47,733 nucleotides of DNA from Kiritimatiellia bacterium (GCA_017403825.1 JAFRDO010000088.1:1-47733); one strand, 5' to 3'; counted from the first letter of the stretch, positions 7,878 through 15,533 are shown. Notes: a model not told the origin generated them from the sequence alone. Translations and numbers: made by a program.

Positions 7878-8126
7878 ATGCTCGATCCGGAAGAGATACC
7901 CGAATCTCGCAAGATGGTTTCTGTCTGGGAATTGGAGGGCACGCCTGTTCGAATGAAGAACATAATAAGCACGCTCTTGCACGCAGATACAGTTTGGGCC
8001 TTTGTCCATGCTCCGGGACTGAAGACAGAAAGTTGTCGCTTTTACAATAGTCGCGCCAGGTTGTCGGAATTGGTTGCTGCTGTTGACGAGGCGGTCAAGA
8101 TTCTGACAAATGAACTACGACACTGA
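7878..8126 (+). CDS. Small protein of unknown function, last gene of the Hxs run
   Basis: 82 residues beginning MLDPEEIPESRKMVSVWELE. It is mixed alpha/beta, has no signal peptide or membrane segment, and ends in a helix rich in Val, Ala and Glu. The ATG directly abuts the TAA of the 21-residue ORF, in the same frame. I do not recognise the family. Its place behind an exported nuclease would suit an accessory or immunity role, but nothing in the sequence proves it. Confidence 0.55.
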   Translation: MLDPEEIPESRKMVSVWELEGTPVRMKNIISTLLHADTVWAFVHAPGLKTESCRFYNSRARLSELVAAVDEAVKILTNELRH

Positions 8127-8718
8127 CCCTTTTGACCTTGTTTGGGAAATTTTCAAAAAAGTACGTTTTGCGAAAAAGAGTCGACACCGCCAAATGGTAC
8201 TTTTGAATTTCAGGCACTGACATGCGGTGGAACACATGTTACTGTAACGCTTTCATGTTACAGTAACGCTACTGAAACAGCGTTACTGTAACGCTTGTTT
8301 GCCTGCCGAAAAGTGCCCTAATGTTACTGTAACGTGTGTTACTGTAACATCGATAACTTAACAAAATGATTTTTGCTCGATGTTTGAGACCGTGACTGAT
8401 TCAATAACTGTAATAAATTGCAGAATATTGCATTTTTTCAGTGAAAACAAGGGTTCATTTTTGTGGACAGTCCCTTGGTTGCTGAAATGGCCGCTTGCAT
8501 GCCTGTTCCCAAAAAATATTTAACTTGCGGGCAGTAGCCTATCATATTTCATTCGCGATGGATGAAGTATTTCATCTGGACTGAAACACCCCCATGATTT
8601 TTTGCCAATCCCCCCTTGCGTCAGGCGGGGCGTTGTGGTATCATTGCACCGTTTCCGGCATGTGCGGAGCCTCGTTCGGGTGAGTGGGGCGGCATTCGCC
8701 GGGAAGAGGGAGGGTTCC
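8127..8718. other. Non-coding region with palindrome cluster and promoter for the HIT operon
   Basis: About 590 bases, AT-rich in the middle, with no convincing gene. 8238-8348 holds the repeated palindrome described separately. Near the right end TTGCGT (8616-8621), 17 nt, then TATCAT (8639-8644, preceded by TGG) forms a plausible promoter for the downstream HIT gene. No clear Rho-independent terminator for the Hxs operon is visible, although the region after 8126 has runs of A and T. Confidence 0.5.
8238..8348. promoter_or_regulatory. Cluster of five 11-bp palindromes GTTACWGTAAC
   Basis: Perfect copies of GTTACTGTAAC or its complement lie at 8238-8248, 8257-8267, 8282-8292, 8323-8333 and 8338-8348. 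A degenerate copy (GCTACTGAAAC) lies at 8269-8279. Four of the five are followed by G and most are preceded by T. An odd-length dyad in multiple copies is typical of a dimeric regulator's operator array or of an iteron. The regulator is not evident. The array lies 370 nt before the HIT gene and about 110 nt after the Hxs operon. Confidence 0.7.
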
Positions 8719-9120
8719 ATGAGAAACGACTGTATCTTTTGTGCCATCGCCGACGGCGAGATTCCGAGCTTCAAGGTCTACGAGGACGACCTCGTTCTCG
8801 CCTACCTTGACATAAACCCGTTCGCGAAGGGGCATGTGCTTGTGATTCCAAAGCTCCATTCGCAGGGTCTTCTGGACACCGACGACGAGACGCTGTCCGC
8901 AGTGGTCGTGCGCGTGAAGCGGATTGCGGCGCACGTCAAGGAGGTGCTCGGCTGCGACGGCTTCCACGTGCTGCAGAACAATGGCGAGGCAGCCGGGCAG
9001 ACCGTGCGGCACGTGCACTTCCACATTGTGCCGCGCTGGACCGGCGACCCGCTCAATTTCGTCAACCACAAGGGCGACATGGACGAGCTGGCGGCGCTTG
9101 CTGAGCGCCTGCGCATGTGA
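8719..9120 (+). CDS. HIT family hydrolase (HinT-like)
   Basis: A 133-residue histidine-triad protein. CIFCAIADGEIPSFKVYEDD is the classical N-terminus. The C-terminal HVHFHIVPR supplies the His-x-His-x-His catalytic triad, and LQNNGEAAGQTVRHVH is the preceding loop. Such enzymes hydrolyse nucleoside phosphoramidates and related adenylylated compounds in the cytoplasm. I chose ATG 8719 because the family begins there and GGGAGGG lies just upstream. It is followed 13 nt later by yggS, with which it probably forms an operon. Confidence 0.93.
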   Translation: MRNDCIFCAIADGEIPSFKVYEDDLVLAYLDINPFAKGHVLVIPKLHSQGLLDTDDETLSAVVVRVKRIAAHVKEVLGCDGFHVLQNNGEAAGQTVRHVHFHIVPRWTGDPLNFVNHKGDMDELAALAERLRM

Positions 9121-9133
9121 GGGGGAAGTCCGG

Positions 9134-9916
9134 ATGAGAGACCTGGGCGAGATTTTGGCGGAGGTCCGCGCAAGGATTGACGCGGCCTGTGCGCGGGCGG
9201 GGCGCGATCCGGCGGGCGTGGAGATCGTGGCCGTCACCAAGACGCATGGCGCGGAGGTGGTGAAGGAAGCGTGGGACGCGGGCCTTCGGATCGTCGGCGA
9301 GAACAAGGTTCAGGAGGCGGCGTGGAAGCGTCCGGCGAGCGTGTCCGGTCCGATGTGGCACCTGATCGGGCATCTCCAGTCCAACAAGGTGCGTCATGCG
9401 CTGGAGCTCTTCGACTTCATTCACTCGGTTGACTCCGTCAAGCTTGCCGACCGCATCAACATGATTGCGGACGAGATCGGCGCCGCTCCGCACGTGCTTC
9501 TCGAGGTCAACGTCTCCGGCGAGAAGTCGAAGAGCGGCATGAGGCCCGAGGAGGTCGGTCCGACGGTGCGCCACATATGCGAGGCGTGTCCGCGCGTGAC
9601 GGTCGAGGGGCTGATGACTATGGCGCCGTTTAGCGAGGATCCGGAGGATTCGCGTCCTTACTTCCGCCGTCTGCGCGAGCTGCGCGACGCTGTGGAGCAG
9701 GAGCAGGGCGTGGGGCTGCCGCGCCTGTCGATGGGCATGAGCGGCGACTACGAAGTGGCGGTTGAGGAGGGGGCGACGTGGGTGCGCCTTGGCACCGTCC
9801 TCTTCGGGGAGCGTCCGAAGGCGAAGGCCGCAAGGCCGGTTGCGGACGAAGGTGTCGTGGCAGGCGGGCTTGATTCTTATTCTGGCGCGGGGCCGACGTA
9901 CAAGATCCTGGACTGA
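9134..9916 (+). CDS. yggS: YggS/PLPBP pyridoxal-phosphate homeostasis protein
   Basis: 260 residues. VEIVAVTKTH carries the PLP-binding lysine. Other family signatures are GENKVQEA, WHLIGHLQSNKVR, LLEVNVSGEKSKSGM, GLMTMAP, LSMGMSGDYEVAVEEGATWVRLGTVLFGER. It buffers pyridoxal 5'-phosphate and affects amino-acid pools, with no known catalysis. The frame is open well upstream, but ATG 9134 fits the family N-terminus and sits 13 nt after the HIT stop. The last 25 residues after the conserved fold look unstructured. Confidence 0.93.
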   Translation: MRDLGEILAEVRARIDAACARAGRDPAGVEIVAVTKTHGAEVVKEAWDAGLRIVGENKVQEAAWKRPASVSGPMWHLIGHLQSNKVRHALELFDFIHSVDSVKLADRINMIADEIGAAPHVLLEVNVSGEKSKSGMRPEEVGPTVRHICEACPRVTVEGLMTMAPFSEDPEDSRPYFRRLRELRDAVEQEQGVGLPRLSMGMSGDYEVAVEEGATWVRLGTVLFGERPKAKAARPVADEGVVAGGLDSYSGAGPTYKILD

Positions 9917-9930
9917 AGGGTGCGGCGGAC

Positions 9931-10860
9931 GTGAAGCGTCAGGTTCCATACGTTAACGAGGCGGTCGCCGACCGGGACTTCAAGTACTACATCTTCGACT
10001 GGGACGACAACATACTGCACATGCCCACGAAGATCAGGATGGAACACCTCGGCGAGGACGGTGCATGGCACCCCGTCGAGATGTCCACCGCGACGTTCGC
10101 GCTCGTCCGCGCCGACGTCGCGCACTACCGGCCTCCGTCGGACGGCGGCTGGGCGGCTGCGTTCGCGGACTTCGAGGATCGTCCTGGGCGCAGCACGTTC
10201 ATAGAGGACACCGTATCGGCCATGGAGCGCGTCGAGCACGGCGCCAGGCCCGGGCCGAGCTACAACGCGCTCAAGAAGACGCTGCGCGAAGGGCGTCTCT
10301 TCGCGATCGTGACGGCGCGCGGACATTCTCCGGCGACCATCGAGAAGGCGGTGCGCATATTCATACGCTATGCGCTAACCGAGGACGAGCGCACGGAGAT
10401 GATGGGCAATCTGCGGGGCTACCGCCGCTGGATCGACGGAGTGGAGAAGTTCGGGTCCGACGCGGAGGAGCTTGACTACTACCTCGGCATGTGCCGGTAC
10501 TCGGCTGTCACCAATGCGCTGTTCAAGGAGCGCATGGCCAGCGATCCGATCTACCGCGAGAAGCTGGCGACCGCGACAATCGCGGCCCGTCCGGAACTGG
10601 CCAAGGAGTTCGCCATACGCGACTTCGTGGAGCACGTCTTCCACATGCTGCGCCGGGCGGGGCGGCTCGACCGTTCAGTCTCGATAGGGTTTTCCGACGA
10701 CGATCCAGGCAACGTCAAGGCGGTCTCGTCATATATCCGCTCCGAGCTGTCGAAGAGGTTCGAGGGCATCAAGTTCGTAGTGTACGATACGTCCGACCGC
10801 ACGCTTTCGAAGGGACGCAAGGTATGCGTTTCCGGGCAGCTGAACCTTCCCGGATTCTGA
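9931..10860 (+). CDS. HAD-superfamily protein, uncharacterised
   Basis: 309 residues with GTG start 14 nt after yggS. The fold is HAD-like: motif I YIFDWDDNIL with the nucleophile Asp, a threonine motif II in IVTARGHS, and the acidic motif IV IGFSDDDPGN. A large inserted cap domain lies between, with many charged helices. A phosphatase acting on a small phosphorylated substrate is likely, but the substrate is unknown. It is cytoplasmic. It ends a three-gene run with the HIT protein and yggS. Confidence 0.75.
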   Translation: MKRQVPYVNEAVADRDFKYYIFDWDDNILHMPTKIRMEHLGEDGAWHPVEMSTATFALVRADVAHYRPPSDGGWAAAFADFEDRPGRSTFIEDTVSAMERVEHGARPGPSYNALKKTLREGRLFAIVTARGHSPATIEKAVRIFIRYALTEDERTEMMGNLRGYRRWIDGVEKFGSDAEELDYYLGMCRYSAVTNALFKERMASDPIYREKLATATIAARPELAKEFAIRDFVEHVFHMLRRAGRLDRSVSIGFSDDDPGNVKAVSSYIRSELSKRFEGIKFVVYDTSDRTLSKGRKVCVSGQLNLPGF

Positions 10861-10919
10861 CGAGTTGGAAAAGGACGATGCGGCGAAAGTCTGTTGCTGA
10901 CAGTTGACAGGAGGCAAAA

Positions 10920-11483
10920 ATGAACAGAAGAGAATTTCTTAAAGACACCGCATGCGCCGGGTGTCTTGGTCTGCTGGGAGGGTGCGCGCTCTTCCATGAC
11001 ACGAACAGCCTGGTCGGCATGGTGCGCGGCACGATCGCTGATTCGGCGAAGTATGAGCATCTCCATCCGCGTTTCAGGAAGGCGTTTGAATTCCTGCGCT
11101 CGCACGATCTTGAGAAACTTCCGCTCGGTCGCAACGAGATCGATGGTGACGACGTGTATGCGAACGTGATGGACGTGACGCTCGGCACGTGGGACGCTAA
11201 CGCGAAGCTGGAGGTCCACCGGAAATACTTCGACATCCATGTTCCGATTTCCGGTGACGAAGTGGATGGCTTCATCTACGACGAGGAGAACACCAAGGCA
11301 AACGCCGCCGACTTCAACGTGGAGAAGGACTACGTGCTTTTCCAGAACCCGAAGATGGAGAAAGTGGTCTTGAAGAAGGGCGAGTTCGCAATCTTCTACC
11401 CGCCCTACGGCGCACACGCCCCCAACAAGACGGAGGGAGCGCCCCGCAAGCACCGCAAGCTTGTGGTAAAGGTGCGCATGTGA
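10920..11483 (+). CDS. YhcH/YjgK/YiaL family protein with export signal
   Basis: 187 residues. The N-terminus MNRREFLKDTACAGCLGLLGGC combines a Tat-like RRxFL motif with a lipobox-like LGGC, so it may be a lipoprotein. The rest is a YhcH/YjgK/YiaL (EbgC-type) cupin-like domain with LEVHRKYFDIHVPISGDEVDG (metal-ligand His and Glu) and a late Tyr/His motif YPPYGAHAPN. Family members take part in sugar metabolism, such as sialic acid or gulonate use. AGGAGG lies 8 nt before the ATG. A glycoside hydrolase gene follows. Confidence 0.82.
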   Translation: MNRREFLKDTACAGCLGLLGGCALFHDTNSLVGMVRGTIADSAKYEHLHPRFRKAFEFLRSHDLEKLPLGRNEIDGDDVYANVMDVTLGTWDANAKLEVHRKYFDIHVPISGDEVDGFIYDEENTKANAADFNVEKDYVLFQNPKMEKVVLKKGEFAIFYPPYGAHAPNKTEGAPRKHRKLVVKVRM

Positions 11484-11556
11484 CAGGACTTCTTGCCGAG
11501 GGGAAGGATAATTGCGCAAAATGATGCGTTTTTCAAGTAAAAGCTTCACCGCCATT

Positions 11557-11611
11557 GGGGTCTGTCCCCAAAATGCCGGGGTCTGTCCCCAAAATGCCGG
11601 GGCCTGTCCCC
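11557..11611 (+). repeat. Three tandem 21-bp units with GGGG...CCCC hairpins
   Basis: GGGGTCTGTCCCC begins at 11557, 11578 and 11599 (the last as GGGGCCTGTCCCC), each followed by AAAATGCC or AAAAATGA. Every unit can fold as a four-pair hairpin. The array ends 4 nt before the first ATG of the glycoside hydrolase gene, so it replaces the expected ribosome-binding region. Confidence 0.8.
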
Positions 11612-11627
11612 AAAAATGAGACGCGCC

Positions 11628-13418
11628 ATGAGTAATAAAGCCCTGACTGGCATGATCGTTGCGGCGGCATTCGTGGCATCCTTCGCGGCGGAAGGCGCCG
11701 CGACAGTTGATTTCTCGAAGGAGGTCGGCACTATCAAGCGCTTGAACGGCGTTTGCGGCTGGACCCGGATTGCCGGAACGAAGTACCATAATTTCGACAG
11801 GCTTTTGGATGAGCTGGATATCCCCAAGGCGCGTTTCCATGATGCAGTGCTTGACAATCCAGGCATCCAGCTGATAGATGTCTCGCGCGTCTTCCCGCTC
11901 TTTCACCTGGATCCCGACGACCCCCGGAACTACGATTTCAAGGCCACCGACGACTTGCTGCGGAAAGTGCATGATGCGGGGGTGGAAATCGAATACCGCC
12001 TCGGGGAGTCAATAGAGCATCAGGGCGGGCGGCGCTACAACTGCATGATCCCAGAGGACAAGGCGAAGTGGGCGGAGATATGCGCACACATCGTCCGTCA
12101 TTACAACCGTGGATGGGCGAACGGCTATCGTTGGAACATCCGCGACTGGGCGGTCTGGGAGGAGCCGAACACCGTGCCGGAGCTGTTCGATCCCGGCGAT
12201 GTGCCGTATGACGGGGTTGTCAGGAAGGAATATTTTCCGCTTTACGAGGCGACGGTCAGGCGGCTCAAGTCCGAATTCCCTGAGATTCGGGTTTGCGGTC
12301 CGCAGGCAGGCATCAGCATCCCGAAGGACCTGACGGATTTCGTCGATTATTGCCAGGAGCATGCGCTTCCGATAGATGTCTTCACGTTCGGGAACTACGA
12401 GCGCGACCCGGATGTCCTGTTCGGCAATGTCTCGTTCTGCCGCAAGTACCTTGATGCGCATGGGTTTGCCAAGACGAAGATCCAGGTCGGGGAATGGCAT
12501 TGGGCGCCGATGTCATGGAAGAACCACGGCTCATGGGCGAGCCAGGCCGAGGTTGACGCCTGGCAGGCGGAGGTGACGGGTCCGCAGTCCGGGGCATATG
12601 CCGCGGCGGTGCTTGCGCGGGGTCAGGACTATCCGGTCGATGAGATGGCCTATTATGCGGTCGGCACCAGCACGATGCATTGGTGGTCGCTGATCGGTGA
12701 GTTCGGGCGAAGGTATCCGTCGTGGTTTGCCATGAAAGCGTTTGCGGAGGTCGCCCGTATGCGCACTCGCGTGGATTGCCCGTCCCGCTTTGACGGGAAT
12801 TGGTTTGCGCTTGCCGGCAGGGAGGGTGACCGCGGCAAGATCCTGGTGGCGGCGCTCCTGCAGGACGGTGCGCTCAAGCTGGACCTGAAGGGCGGTATGA
12901 TTCCTGTCGCCGTCAGGACGTTCGATGGCTGCAGTGAGCTTTCGCCCTCAGATGACTGGCAATGGGACAGTGGACGGCTGACGGTGCCGAGGCACCATTC
13001 GTCGAGTGCGTTCTGGCTTGTGGATGTGAAGCGCGACGATGGGTCGCTTGACCGTTTGCCGCGGGTCTTCTGCACGATTGCAGAGGCCGGTCGGTTCCGG
13101 CATCTTGGCGTCTACATGCCGCATGCGATTCGGTTCCTTCAGCGGGAGGACCTCAAGACCCTGCCGAACGGATTCCACACCGTCTTCCGGAATTTCTGCT
13201 GGGCTGAGATCTATGATGCCGACGCCCTGCCGTCCGTCTATCCGCATGAGGAGGCTCGTCCGTATGTCGAGATTCACGCCGACCTGGAGAACGGCGACGT
13301 CGAAGTCCTGTTTCCGCAGCCGGACGGAAAAACGCTTCGTCCGAAGGGGTTCAAGTCAAAGGGGAAACGAGTCTTGATCAAGGTCCTGTTCCAGGAATCC
13401 AAGCGCTCGGCGGCATAG
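11628..13418 (+). CDS. Secreted glycoside hydrolase (GH39-like) with C-terminal YhcH-like domain
   Basis: 596 residues from ATG 11628 (an in-frame ATG at 11616 adds four). The signal peptide is MSNKALTGMIVAAAFVASFA. The catalytic domain is a TIM-barrel glycosidase resembling GH39/xylosidase clan enzymes: WAVWEEPNT holds the putative acid/base Glu, and IQVGEWHWAP may hold the nucleophile Glu. A beta-sandwich follows (about 420-480). The last 110 residues align with the neighbouring YhcH protein (RFLQREDLKTLPNG, then VEIHADL), with part of the middle missing. No Shine-Dalgarno is visible because hairpin repeats lie right upstream. Substrate is unknown. Confidence 0.7.
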   Translation: MSNKALTGMIVAAAFVASFAAEGAATVDFSKEVGTIKRLNGVCGWTRIAGTKYHNFDRLLDELDIPKARFHDAVLDNPGIQLIDVSRVFPLFHLDPDDPRNYDFKATDDLLRKVHDAGVEIEYRLGESIEHQGGRRYNCMIPEDKAKWAEICAHIVRHYNRGWANGYRWNIRDWAVWEEPNTVPELFDPGDVPYDGVVRKEYFPLYEATVRRLKSEFPEIRVCGPQAGISIPKDLTDFVDYCQEHALPIDVFTFGNYERDPDVLFGNVSFCRKYLDAHGFAKTKIQVGEWHWAPMSWKNHGSWASQAEVDAWQAEVTGPQSGAYAAAVLARGQDYPVDEMAYYAVGTSTMHWWSLIGEFGRRYPSWFAMKAFAEVARMRTRVDCPSRFDGNWFALAGREGDRGKILVAALLQDGALKLDLKGGMIPVAVRTFDGCSELSPSDDWQWDSGRLTVPRHHSSSAFWLVDVKRDDGSLDRLPRVFCTIAEAGRFRHLGVYMPHAIRFLQREDLKTLPNGFHTVFRNFCWAEIYDADALPSVYPHEEARPYVEIHADLENGDVEVLFPQPDGKTLRPKGFKSKGKRVLIKVLFQESKRSAA

Positions 13419-13448
13419 GCGGAAGACGTTTATCGGCGAGATGCAGAA

Positions 13449-14024
13449 ATGACTGAAGAACAGGAGAAGACGATTGACAGGAGGATTATGACAGACCTGA
13501 CGGAAAAGACGATTGCGACTGAGCGCAAGTACACGGGGAAGATCATCAGCGTCGATCTTCTTGACATAGAGCTGCCCGACGGACGCAGGGCGAAGCGCGA
13601 GGTGATCCGCCACGGCAACGCCGTAGCCATCCTTGCCCGTAGGCCCGATGGCAAGTTCGTGTTCGTGAAGCAGTACCGCAAGGCGGCGGAAGAGGCGCTC
13701 ATTGAGGTCATCGCCGGAGGACTTGAGCCGGGCGAAGACCCGATAGAGGGCGCGAGGCGCGAGACTGCCGAGGAGACGGGCTACGAGGTGACTTCCATTA
13801 AGTTCCTCACGACCGTCATCTGCACGCCCGGCTACTGCGAGGAGCGCATACACCTCTACTTCGCGGAGATATCTGACACAGCCCACGCGCAGGACCAGGA
13901 TCCTGACGAGAACGTCTACCCCGTCATTCTTTCGGAAGCCGAGGTCGAGGACGGAATCCGCAACGGCACCATCTTCGACTCAAAGACGCTCGCCGCCTGG
14001 CTCTGCTGGAAGATTGCAAGTTGA
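13449..14024 (+). CDS. Nudix hydrolase, ADP-ribose pyrophosphatase-like
   Basis: 191 residues. The Nudix box is complete: GGLEPGEDPIEGARRETAEE then TGYEV, fitting GX5EX7REUXEEXGU. IRHGNAVAILARR and VKQYRKA upstream are typical of NudF-type ADP-ribose pyrophosphatases, cytoplasmic Mg2+ enzymes hydrolysing ADP-ribose. Start is uncertain: ATG 13449, or ATG 13488 (178 aa) preceded by AGGAGG at only 3 nt. The first 13 residues (MTEEQEKTIDRRI) resemble the start of the DUF1653 protein at 15219, so the extra N-terminus may be borrowed sequence. Confidence 0.88.
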   Translation: MTEEQEKTIDRRIMTDLTEKTIATERKYTGKIISVDLLDIELPDGRRAKREVIRHGNAVAILARRPDGKFVFVKQYRKAAEEALIEVIAGGLEPGEDPIEGARRETAEETGYEVTSIKFLTTVICTPGYCEERIHLYFAEISDTAHAQDQDPDENVYPVILSEAEVEDGIRNGTIFDSKTLAAWLCWKIAS

Positions 14025-14034
14025 GTCTTTGCTG

Positions 14035-14068
14035 CGCTGGAAGCGTTCGTCAGTGAAAGGACGGCGAG
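14035..14068 (+). repeat. Duplicate of the 3' end of the flavodoxin gene
   Basis: 34 bases matching 30439-30472, the last codons of the flavodoxin at 29896-30477 (ALEAFVSERTA), at 33 of 34 positions. There is no flavodoxin gene here. The fragment stands between the Nudix stop and the inverted repeat of the GxxExxY unit. In both places GxxExxY-type sequence follows, so this looks like a carried-over flank. Confidence 0.75.
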
Positions 14069-14076
14069 TAAGTAAA

Positions 14077-14546
14077 GTCTCACGCGGAGATGCGGAGTCG
14101 CGGAGGATCAAAAATGAGTGAAAACGATATTACCAAGGACATCTTGGGTGCGGCCATAAAAATACACAAGCAGTTTGGGCCGGGCATGCTTGAATCAGTC
14201 TATGAACAGTTGCTTGCGCTTGAATTAACACGTCGCGGACACAAGGTGGAACGTCAAAAGGGCGTGTCGTTCGAATATGAAGGTGTAAAGCTGGACACTG
14301 CTTTTCGCCTTGATATGCTTGTTGACGACTCTGTTATTGTCGAGTTGAAGTCAACGGAACACATGCAGCCCGTTTATCTGAAACAGGTAAAGACATATCT
14401 TGTGGTGATGGGGCTGCAGGTTGGAGTCCTTGTTAATTTCGGAATGAACCAGCTAAAAGATGGGTATGCACGAGTAGTCAACGGCTACACCGGCCCCAAA
14501 CCCTCACGACAATAACCCTCCGCGTCTCCGCATCTCCGCGTGAGAC
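14077..14546. mobile_element. GxxExxY gene bounded by 30-bp inverted repeats
   Basis: 14077-14106 and the reverse complement of 14517-14546 agree at 29 of 30 positions (start GTCTCACGCGGAGATGCGGA). Between them lies only the GxxExxY gene. There is no transposase, and I cannot see a target-site duplication. The arrangement looks like a small non-autonomous or self-nuclease-driven insertion unit. A related fragment is present at 30477-30560. Confidence 0.55.
14114..14515 (+). CDS. GxxExxY protein (PD-(D/E)XK_3 family)
   Basis: 133 residues from ATG 14114 (an in-frame ATG at 14090 lies inside the inverted repeat). The name-giving GxxExxY motif is GMLESVY in GPGMLESVYEQLL. FRLDMLVDDSVIVELKSTE gives the D...ExK core of a PD-(D/E)XK-type fold. 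The biochemical role of the family is not established. No signal peptide. The gene fills the space between 30-bp inverted repeats with nothing else, which ties it to that element. Confidence 0.88.
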   Translation: MSENDITKDILGAAIKIHKQFGPGMLESVYEQLLALELTRRGHKVERQKGVSFEYEGVKLDTAFRLDMLVDDSVIVELKSTEHMQPVYLKQVKTYLVVMGLQVGVLVNFGMNQLKDGYARVVNGYTGPKPSRQ

Positions 14547-14559
14547 AGAAAGGAACGAA

Positions 14560-15183
14560 ATGAAAGTACTGCTCATTAACGGAAGTCCGCGTGCGAACGG
14601 CAACACGGCCCGTGCGCTCAAGGAAGTCGCCGACACCCTTGCCGCCGAGGGTATCGAGACCGAGACCGTCTGGATCGGCAAGAACCCGGTGCGCGGATGC
14701 GTCGCCTGCTACCAGTGCATCCAGAAGTCGCTCGGACGTTGCATCTTCGACGATGACATCGCCAACCGCATCATCGAGAAGCTTCCGACGGCCGATGCGT
14801 TCGTGGTCGGCGCGCCTACCTACTACGGCCAGCCCAACGGCGCGTTTCTCGCCGTGTGGCAACGCGTCTGCTTCGCGGGTGGGGCGCATGTCAAGACCAA
14901 GCCCGCCGCATCCGTCGCGGTATGCCGGCGCGGAGGATCGACGGCGGCGTACCAGTGCATGAACATGCCGTTCGAGATGCTGAACTGTCCCGTCGTCACG
15001 TCGCAGTACTGGAACGTCGTTTTTGGACGCGAAGAGGGAGAGTGCGAGAAGGATGCCGAGGGGATGCAGACGATGCGTACGCTCGGACGCAACATGGCCT
15101 GGCTCCTCAAGAACCTCAAGCGAGGCGACGCCATCCCCCGCGCCCCGCAGGAACCCTGGCAGCCGATGAATTTCATAAGGTAA
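14560..15183 (+). CDS. NAD(P)H-dependent FMN reductase-like flavoprotein
   Basis: 207 residues of flavodoxin-like fold. KVLLINGSPRANGNTARAL is the FMN phosphate-binding loop. RGCVACYQCIQKSLGRCIFDDD is a cysteine-rich loop like that of iron-sulfur flavoproteins, and VVGAPTYYGQPNG is the flavin isoalloxazine loop. It probably reduces quinones or other acceptors using FMN in the cytoplasm. AGAAAGGAACG precedes the ATG. It lies right outside the right inverted repeat of the GxxExxY unit and is followed by DUF1653. Confidence 0.87.
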   Translation: MKVLLINGSPRANGNTARALKEVADTLAAEGIETETVWIGKNPVRGCVACYQCIQKSLGRCIFDDDIANRIIEKLPTADAFVVGAPTYYGQPNGAFLAVWQRVCFAGGAHVKTKPAASVAVCRRGGSTAAYQCMNMPFEMLNCPVVTSQYWNVVFGREEGECEKDAEGMQTMRTLGRNMAWLLKNLKRGDAIPRAPQEPWQPMNFIR

Positions 15184-15218
15184 CAAGATCTTACAGGCCC
15201 AGCCGGTGGGGCGCAAAG

Positions 15219-15455
15219 ATGAACGAAGAACAAGAGAAACTGATCGGACGCGAGTTCCGGCACTTCAAGGGAAATCTCTATCGTCTCGAGGGATTCGCCA
15301 AAGATTCCGAGACGCTGGAGGAGATGGTCGTCTACCGTGCGCTATATGGCGAACACGGCCTGTGGGTGCGCCCCGCGAAGATGTTTTTCGAGACCGTCGA
15401 GCGCGATGGGAAGCGCATGAAGCGTTTCGAACTGGTGGAAGGAACCATGCAATGA
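15219..15455 (+). CDS. DUF1653 family protein
   Basis: 78 residues. REFRHFKGNLYRLEGFAKDS then ETLEEMVVYRALYGEHGLWV and RPAKMFFETV follow the DUF1653 consensus (KG..Y...A..sEt...VvYraLYG...WVRP..MF). It is a small beta-rich cytoplasmic protein of unknown function, often found alone or fused in diverse bacteria. The ATG is preceded by GGTGGGGCGCAAAG. A 22-codon ORF overlaps its stop (15452-15520) but has no independent support. Confidence 0.85.
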   Translation: MNEEQEKLIGREFRHFKGNLYRLEGFAKDSETLEEMVVYRALYGEHGLWVRPAKMFFETVERDGKRMKRFELVEGTMQ

Positions 15456-15533
15456 AAAGGCATTACTCTACCTGCAACTTCGTAGCGAGCGAATCGATAG
15501 ATAACATGAAACGAGCGTAGTCGGCCAGAAATA

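Noticed and set aside
8238..8348. CRISPR array
   Set aside because: Repeats are only 11 bp, palindromic, irregularly spaced, with no regular spacers or cas genes.
10551..11972. Minus-strand open frame of 473 codons
   Set aside because: It crosses three well-supported plus-strand genes and includes the translated hairpin repeats (AFWGQTP), a sign of non-coding readthrough.
15452..15520. 22-codon ORF overlapping the DUF1653 stop
   Set aside because: ATGA overlap is the only support; the sequence has no motif and a GC-rich repeat-like flavour.
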